64,000 bases of DNA from Rhipicephalus microplus (taxonomy: Eukaryota; Arthropoda; Arachnida; Ixodida; Ixodidae). The notes beneath the pieces were generated by a model. It worked only from the letters and a program-made list of their open reading frames with translations, did no database searches and had not been told where the DNA came from. Of this stretch, positions 57,401-64,000 are shown piece by piece (position 1 is the stretch's first letter; each line of letters begins with the position of its first letter). The DNA is taken from positions 3,642,001 to 3,706,000 of the forward strand of contig NW_027464601.1 of NCBI RefSeq assembly GCF_043290135.1. The letters run 5' to 3'. Made by a program: the position numbers and the translations under genes.

Positions 57401-59097
57401 GTTGGTTGTCTGCGTGAAGCACCAGGGTGCACGTCTGTGGCTCTTTGTATACACGGCGTCAGTGGCGTGTCTGCTTTCTGCAGAACAAAGCACAAAGCAC
57501 AAATCAGTCACATAACTTAAACAAGCACTCAATGTTTCATTGTGATAGAAAAAAACCGTCCTAACTTTGCATTTTATTTTCTAAAAGATTGTTCAGATAA
57601 GCAAGCACAATCAAACATGGTAATAAAAGCTTCCCTACTGGTACGAGCCTATTTCATAGTTGTTCTGTCGACTGCACAAAAAATTGTATGTGTCTTTGTG
57701 AACCATCAATGAGTATGAAGTGTAGACTTTCTAAGTATTAGAATGACACCTAAGTATTAGGATCAGGTTTTTTTGTTTAGACGATGCTTTGTTATCTTCA
57801 TGCAGTGCCTGCTTCTTTTTTAAATTTTACACTGTTAGAGTGAGAAAGTACAGCACCCCTATGACTCAGCACGAAGACTACTTGAGGCAATTACAATTTC
57901 AAAGCTTTCAGTAGCATTTAAACATTTATTCAACAAGATGCAAATGTTGATGATAACATTTTAACGCTAACTTGTACATGGTAATTAAAATTACACTATG
58001 CTGCTTCACACTCCCAATACCAGGCATGAAAAATTTTGGAATCCTAAAGAAGGATTGTTTCACTATTTGTAGCTTGGACTAAACAATATCGGATAATGGA
58101 AATTTGGCTACGCGTAGGGAGCGATCTAATAGGAATATGATGACCAAAGTGCTGAAACTGGTGGGCCAAAGCTAATCAGTAAATGAGTGAGCCACTGCCA
58201 TCAACGCATAGTGGCAAGGACAATCTTATGCAGGATACGATGAGAGAAAATCATGCATGCGTTCAAGCTTGGCTATGTTGCATCTACTCTGCTATATAGC
58301 CTAAAAGCACTCACATAGGCCAAAAGTGCCTCCAGAGAGTCATTGCAGCGGTTTTCAATGAAGCTAAGAACACCTACATTTTCATCCTCTGCAAAGAATA
58401 AAAAAAAATTACGTCAGCATTTTCATATGCCATAATCCCTAACATTGGAACAATATGCACGCACGTGAAATCAGGTACACTTGTGCATGTCATCCAGGTG
58501 AAGTTTCAAAGCAGAGGAGCATGACAAAGTGGGCACATCTGTTCGAGCGTAACTTGTAATAATCACTTTCTGCCCTAAATGACGGCTGGCACGACTCGTT
58601 AGCCACCACCACGATCACTCTTCGATTAATATTATCAGTGTCAGCAACATTGCCCTGAAATTTCGAAGGCTACGATTTGCAGCCGAAGACACGTTATGGC
58701 TCTTATTATAATTTTCCATACTGCCAAACGGCATTAAATTGGCATTCCACAGCAGCACACATGCAGGCAGGCATTTAGAGTGGCTAAATCCAAATTCATG
58801 CGTGCCTGCATGTGAAGGCAAAGCCTTGTGGCGTTACAGCTTTGTCAAGCAACCCTGCAGCATATAATATAATTTGTAAAGGAACACCCTGCAAAACAGA
58901 AAGCTTGCCACAGTAAGGGCCGTCTGGAGTTTTGGAACAGTTGGAGCAATGAGTTGGAGCAATTCTTCTACAGTTCCTTCAAAGGCGTTTGCCAACAACT
59001 CATACAAAGGCGCTGACAGACCAGCTGCATGGATGTAATGGCAGCTAGCTTCGCCAAATGAAGCTTTCTGTGACAGTAAGTCACTTTTTTTTGACAT
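54499..59097 (-). CDS. candidate spliced host gene, unidentified protein (~291 aa)
   Basis: Seven coding segments on the minus strand: 58854-59097 (from ATG; an acceptor-like CACAG at 59068-59070 is the alternative start), 58315-58388, 57342-57477, 55166-55309, 54988-55052, 54846-54875, 54715-54748, ending in an eighth terminal segment 54499-54648 (TAG). Acceptors are good (TTTTTATTCTTTGCAG, TTTGTGCTTTGTTCTGCAG, ATTTCTGCAG). Donors include TAT|GTGAGT, AAG|GTGAGA and CTG|GTGAGA. Intron phases (1,0,1,0,2,2,0) all agree and every segment is open in the required frame, except that an A13 run (55243-55255) must lose one base. Peptide: mostly helical, with E-L-L-A-N-A-F-E-G-T-V-E-E-L-L-Q, S-F-I-E-N-R-C-N-D-S-L-E-A-L-L-A-Y and F-L-E-L-I-D-A-F-C-E-F. 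I do not recognise the family. The 30-65-nt segments with 66-113-bp introns at the 3' end are the weakest part. Confidence 0.5.
55166..55309 (-). CDS. exon of candidate host gene with A13 run
   Basis: 144 nt, acceptor CTATATCAG, donor AAG|GTGAGA. Before the A-run the compatible frame reads L-I-D-A-F-C-E-F-N-E-K-I-T-A-A-S-N-E. After it the open frame reads P-A-A-S-D-H-A-F-S-N-P-T-T-C-P-D-V-L-L-G-L-K. The two are in different frames unless the run is A12 (or A15). As given, a different frame is open through the whole segment, so an uninterrupted reading also exists. Confidence 0.45.
56589..56765 (+). mobile_element. SINE family B, decayed copy (+), in intron
   Basis: GGCAAGTTATATTTTCGTGC, TTGCATTACAATTACTCCTA, CCCCTATAATTTCTTTGACA, TTATTGTGTGTAAGTTCTCA and AATTGAGCCCTTATATTT follow the family body order, with a decayed head before them. 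It lies inside the large intron between 55310 and 57341. Confidence 0.7.
56772..57164. mobile_element. MITE with TTAA ends, in intron
   Basis: 393 bp. The left end TTAAACGGGCTCTGCAACAC and the complement of the right end TTAAAGCGGCGCTGAAACAC match at 22 of 28 positions over the first 28 bp. The TTAA ends would suit a piggyBac-type non-autonomous element. No transposase. It sits directly behind the SINE B copy. Confidence 0.5.
57186..57234. repeat. 22-bp perfect hairpin, 5-nt loop
   Basis: Arms 57186-57207 and 57213-57234 (ATAAACTTCTACAAGAAC...) around CCTAG, 20 bp beyond the MITE and within the same intron. Confidence 0.8.
57342..57477 (-). CDS. exon of candidate host gene
   Basis: 136 nt after a strong pyrimidine-rich acceptor (57478-57480) and before a GTATTT donor (57336-57341). 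Open for 45 codons in phase 0, leaving one base. Contains P-C-I-Q-R-A-T-D-V-H-P-G-A and I-I-A-T-F-H-H-S-F-P-V-L-P-F. The leftover G plus AA of the next segment gives Glu. Confidence 0.5.
58315..58388 (-). CDS. exon of candidate host gene (best-supported)
   Basis: 74-nt segment with a long pyrimidine tract and GCAG acceptor at its 5' side and GTGAGTGC donor at its 3' side. Only one frame is open (phase 1 in, phase 0 out), encoding D-E-N-V-G-V-L-S-F-I-E-N-R-C-N-D-S-L-E-A. It joins without a break to the segments at 58854-59067 and 57342-57477. Confidence 0.6.
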
Positions 59098-59269
59098 GAC
59101 AACAGTAACCTTCTACTATAACTACCTCAGATTACAACTGTTTTGTGGATGCCAATACTAAATTTTTTCAAAAAACACGCATTACCTTTGCACTTTTTAA
59201 AAAAAAAGGTTTAGGTATTATGCTTTCGTACACCTATCACATAGCGCCCCTATCACGTAGGACATCACT

Positions 59270-60330
59270 TTTTCTGGAATAATATGTACCTTTCTCTGGC
59301 CAACTACATCACTGTTTGTGGTGTGCACCCCATCGACATGCCTACACAACCATTCCTCTATGTTGGACTTGACCTTTAAGGCCCTTTTCCTACATCAATT
59401 TTGGGAAATCAACAAGTTGCAGTTCCTAGAGATATGCCATATGCATTGTCACCGCTCAAGCAATGCCAACATGTTTTTTTCTGCTCCATCATCACTGACT
59501 TTCTCCTATAAATTGTCATTCTTCATCACGGCCTCCCTCAGCAGTTGCTTACCTATTGAGGCAGGTACTTTGTCACATGTCATGAATTACATCCTTCCCG
59601 CCTGCTCCACTGAGCAAAGGCATACCAGAGCTCATCATCTACAGATGGAAGGACTGACCGAGCATGTGAACTGAATGCTTACTCAGATGCTCCCAATGTA
59701 CATTTCACGAAATTGCTGTGACTGGGACAGCGCACTCTCATTTGTCGCACTCAAGTGCAATTTACACATGTCACCACTGGTTATTCACTGTTTTCTTTGT
59801 TACTTTACTGACATCCAGCGTTACCATTTGACATTCCTTTGTTCCTTCAACGGCACCCTTGTGTACTGAACATGCCATAACTTCATTGCTTGACCGCGCA
59901 TAGGCTGTCAGCTTCCCGTGGCCGGATATAGGTTTTGAAAGAACACCAAAAAGATTGTTACGATAGTTGGCATTAAGCATTCACATCACGCCAGAACCTC
60001 TGGAACTGCTTTGGTCACCATGCCACTATTCTATTATTGAAAAGCTTCTCTCCCATTATAACAGCCATGGTAAAAGTATTTTCCCAAATAACAATGATAG
60101 TTGAGACCACAGCCCTGGGCACTACCTTTTTGACCTCCTCGCTCCCGACAGAAGTTGTGCACATCTTTATATTGAATACTTACTGCTCTGCTGGTGCCTC
60201 GCAGCCATGGGAAGTACCGAGACGGTGCTCACACTGTGGGAGATGATGCTATGGTGCGATAAAGCGTAGTTCTTCACAAAAATGTTGCATGTCATCATCT
60301 CCTGATTCACTGTAAAAAATATCTGATGAA
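59270..60330 (+). pseudogene. Ty3/gypsy integrase and pol end, decayed
   Basis: Plus strand. A-C-S-T-E-Q-R-H-T-R-A-H-H-L-Q-M-E-G-L-T-E (about 59600-59665) matches the integrase core end (A-Y-H-P-Q-T-N-G-L-T-E in intact copies). It is followed by M-Y-I-S-R-N-C-C-D-W-D-S-A-L-S-F-V-A (59695-59750). Further on are L-L-W-S-P, E-K-L-L-S-H-Y and Y/D-E-T-T-A-L-G-T-like pieces (about 60010-60130). The domain would insert cDNA. Many stops and frame changes show an old copy. The LINE at 60350 is inserted just past it. Confidence 0.65.
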
Positions 60331-60337
60331 TTGGCAT

Positions 60338-61015
60338 CTTGTTCTCCATAGAATGGAATGAAAAAACTTTATTTCAGCCCTGCAGGACGCGCTTAGCGCG
60401 TAGCGGGCGTCTCCCACGTAGGGACCGACAGGGAGTACCTGGCGGCCGCTTCGTGGGCCTGCTGGACGGCCCATTGCTGGTCGGCGAGAAGTGAGCTCCT
60501 GAGGGACCTCTCCCACTTGCTTGAAGTAGAGTCGGGAGGAGTTGTTCCACACTCCCAGAGCATGTGTGCGAGTGTCGCTGTGTGTCCACATGATGGGCAT
60601 GTGTCGCTGGGGTATGCATCGGGATAATAAACGTGAAGCGTCGCAAGGTTTGGGTACGTGTGTGTCTGTAATAGGCGTAGGGTTAATGCCTGCGGTCAGT
60701 TAAGTTTCGGATGTGGGGGTGGAAAAATGCGGCGTTCCAAGTAAAAGTGCTTTGTGATTTCATTGTACGTAATTGGTGCATCCCGATTGGTATCTAACCC
60801 AGCAAGATGAGGTTGCCCTGTGACAGTGCGGTCAGTATGTGCGCGCGCTGCATCATGGGCGATCTCGTTGAGGTTGGATAGGGCACCCGGCACCTGGCCG
60901 AGATGGGCGGGGAACCAGATGACAGTGTGGTGCTTCAGGGCACTCGGGTCCGCATTGTGCAGGATACGCAACGCCTGGTCGGAGATGACTCTTAATAGCT
61001 ATGCTTGTTCTCCAT
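60338..61015 (-). mobile_element. 5'-truncated I-clade LINE with 12-bp TSD
   Basis: The insert is 60350-61003 (654 bp) between CTTGTTCTCCAT copies at 60338-60349 and 61004-61015. Minus strand: RNase H end (V-I-W-F-P-A-H-L-G, N-E-I-A-H-D-A-A-R; 60696-60971), R-R-I-F-P-P-P-H-P, then C-P-S-C-G-H-T-A-T-L-A-H-M-L-W-E-C (about 60550-60610), and a 3' end with AATAAAG and a short T-run. Its frames are nearly intact, which suggests a younger insertion than its surroundings. Confidence 0.9.
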
Positions 61016-61429
61016 CTCAATATAAAATACTTACAAATAATGCAAGTATGTGCTGTTTGAAATTCCCAAATAATCAACAAGTCAGTGTAAAGGAAATGAT
61101 AAAAATAAAGACAGTTCTCAACAGTATGACAACAGTCGGTCGTGGTCGATGTGGCAGTTAATGTTCCTTCTAAACAATATGAAGTATTGTCATACCTCAG
61201 TTTCATTCATTCTGTACATACATGTGGTCACATGCTCTGCTCAATTTAGAACCTTGTCCTTATGCACCTATTTCAGAAGAAGCATTTCTAATTTACATGC
61301 TTTTGAGCAGACTTCTCGTAAAATGTGTGCTCTAATTGAGTAAACTAAAAAACTCTCATGAATGAAACACTTCCTTCTGCCCTTCTCACATTACGCATGC
61401 TGTTTTTAGTTGTCCTGTGTAAGAGGCCA
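61016..61429. other. unassigned sequence
   Basis: No gene or repeat recognised. Confidence 0.4.
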
Positions 61430-61740
61430 TGTGTAAGAGAAAATTGGTATAGGCGAAGCGTGACCCCTTGACGGACACGAATAACAGCCGGTGACATGAA
61501 AATAATGATGTGCGTGTAGGGTGCTGCATGACTCACATTCCACGCTCGTTGGCACGTTGATGACAGTTTCGCTAGCTTGCTATACAAAAAAGTTATTATT
61601 CCATGACATAAACGTATGAAAGACATAAATAACATCTGCTAACATGAAAATAAAGTCATGCATTTCTTGTACGGTATGATGTACATGGGTCGTGGCCACT
61701 TCGCTAGTTTGGCATAGACAAAAATTTTTATTCCGCTACG
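61430..61740 (-). repeat. degenerate satellite units
   Basis: TTTCGCTAGCTTGC (61567) and CTTCGCTAGTTTGG (61699) are about 132 bp apart, with ATGACATAAACGTATGAAAG and AACATGAAAATAA blocks as in the 1-470 array. Heavily diverged. Confidence 0.55.
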
Positions 61741-61889
61741 TTGCTGCTGTATGACGTTTCTAGCAATCCGCTTGCATTGCATCGATTCGCACTGTTCGTC
61801 GGATCTACCAAAGTTTTTAATAATTCATTTGGTTTTGATCCAAAAATGACTGCGTGCCCTCAGAGGGCAGTGTTAAAATATTAACAGCA

Positions 61890-63189
<1,300 letters not shown>

Positions 63190-63610
63190 GCTAGCGAAAC
63201 AGCTGCGAGCGCATCATGAGTATAGCATGTAATTATGTTGTTACATGACACGCATCTCATAATTATCATTTTTGCACCAGTCACATGCATTCGTCGTACA
63301 TTCACGTCCCGTAATACCAAACCTGGTAATATCTGAAGCTAGCGAAACAGCCATGAGCACATCATGAGCGCGGCATGTACTCATGTTGTTACATGACACG
63401 CATGTCATGATTTTCATGTTAGAGCGTATGGGTTTGTCATGCAGTCATGTCGTACCATACCAGTTTTGCAACTTGTCATGTGGACGAAATTACCGTAAGA
63501 GCAGCAAGACCATAAAATGTAAACCACGACATTCATGACACACATGTCATGATTTCCATGTTCTGACCAATTATGTTCGTAATGCATATATTCATGTTAT
63601 GACATATCAC
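63190..63610 (+). repeat. ~148-bp satellite, plus orientation
   Basis: CTAGCGAAACAGC at 63191 and CTAGCGAAACAGCC at 63339 (148 bp apart), with GTTACATGACACGCATCTCA and GTTACATGACACGCATGTCA between, then a third decaying unit. A satellite-like start is also seen in the lines just before 63190 (ATACTAAATTCGG). Confidence 0.75.
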
Positions 63611-64000
63611 GTTTGATAATGATACCGTTATAGAAAAGGCCAGGAGAGCTTAAAATTGTAAGCGGCAAGATAGATAAATGGATAGATACGCTCAAAGTCG
63701 CCGAAGTTCGCTGAGAAATGCTTCGCATTTAAAAAAAAAACCTTGAAGGCTGCACAATACATTCTCTCTAAACTCTATGCTTCACTCATTATACATGTAT
63801 AATAGCGAATAAATATTGCTGGAGTAGGCAAGAATGAACAGTGAACATGTATATTGCAAACTGGTGCACTTTATGGTCAGGCGTGCCACATTTGATATAG
63901 CAAACGTGACATGTTTGAAGGAGTACTAGGTTTATATCGATACGTTAAGCTCCAAACCCTTAGTGCATAAGTGTATGACTTCGGTTAAAAAGAAAGTAGC
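63611..64000. other. unassigned sequence
   Basis: A GATAGATAAATGGATAGATA run at 63669-63690 and an A-run near 63730. No gene seen. Confidence 0.45.

Noticed and set aside
58501..58570. C-x2-C and H-x4-H pattern on the minus strand resembling a C2H2 zinc finger.
   Set aside because: The two halves are in different frames, there is only one finger, and it lies in an intron of the gene model.
59100..59165. Further upstream exon of the host gene ending AATCTGAG|GTAGTT.
   Set aside because: The frame needed to join the 58854-59067 segment contains a TAA; no compatible phase.

Overview
This window looks like nuclear DNA of a hard (ixodid) tick, probably a metastriate species. The evidence is a combination of repeats: five copies of a tRNA-derived SINE that matches the tick Ruka family as I remember it, RTE-clade LINEs with (ATG)n-type tails, I-clade LINEs of the kind annotated as 'tick transposon', Ty3/gypsy remnants, long (TA)n tracts, and intron-containing single-copy sequence. 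Nothing suggests a bacterial or viral genome. I found no rRNA, no functional tRNA, no CRISPR array and no operon. The species call rests on recognition, not on a search.

Layout. 1-470: three units of a ~146-bp satellite. 0.5-2.0 kb: 5'-truncated RTE LINE (-). 2.4 kb: Ruka (+). 6.5 and 10.1 kb: two inverted copies of a third SINE-like family. 10.4-12.7 kb: RTE LINE (-) between 11-bp target-site duplications, with a 64-bp perfect fold-back at its 5' end. 14.0-16.8 kb: decayed Ty3/gypsy gag-protease-RT (-). 16.8-25.3 kb: an I-clade LINE (-) split by a nearly complete second I-clade LINE (+, 17413-23473) with a 9-bp duplication. 26-29 kb: (TA)n tracts, SINEs, an inverted pair of an unclassified repeat and a broken Myb/SANT-like ORF. 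30-35 kb: two Ruka copies in otherwise unassigned DNA. 35.3 kb: gypsy RT fragment. 35.9-36.8 kb: satellite interrupted by a GC-rich element with terminal inverted repeats. 36.8-40 kb: the longest RTE copy (-). 42-46 kb: minisatellite, Ruka, a head-to-head SINE pair and a split Myb/SANT or MADF-like coding remnant. 47.25-51.63 kb: I-clade LINE (-) with 12-bp duplications but no RT core. 52.3 kb: MITE. 54.4-59.1 kb: the best candidate for a cellular gene, minus strand, seven coding segments with compatible intron phases. 59.3-60.3 kb: gypsy integrase remnant (+), followed by a 5'-truncated I-clade LINE with 12-bp duplications. 61.4-63.6 kb: more satellite.

The parts do not form a pathway. The window is a record of retrotransposition: five insertions can be bounded exactly by target-site duplications, and at least three elements have inserted into, or directly against, older repeats. 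Every element ORF is disrupted, so I see no autonomous element today. The intact-looking content is the spliced gene, and even its model needs one base removed from an A13 run.
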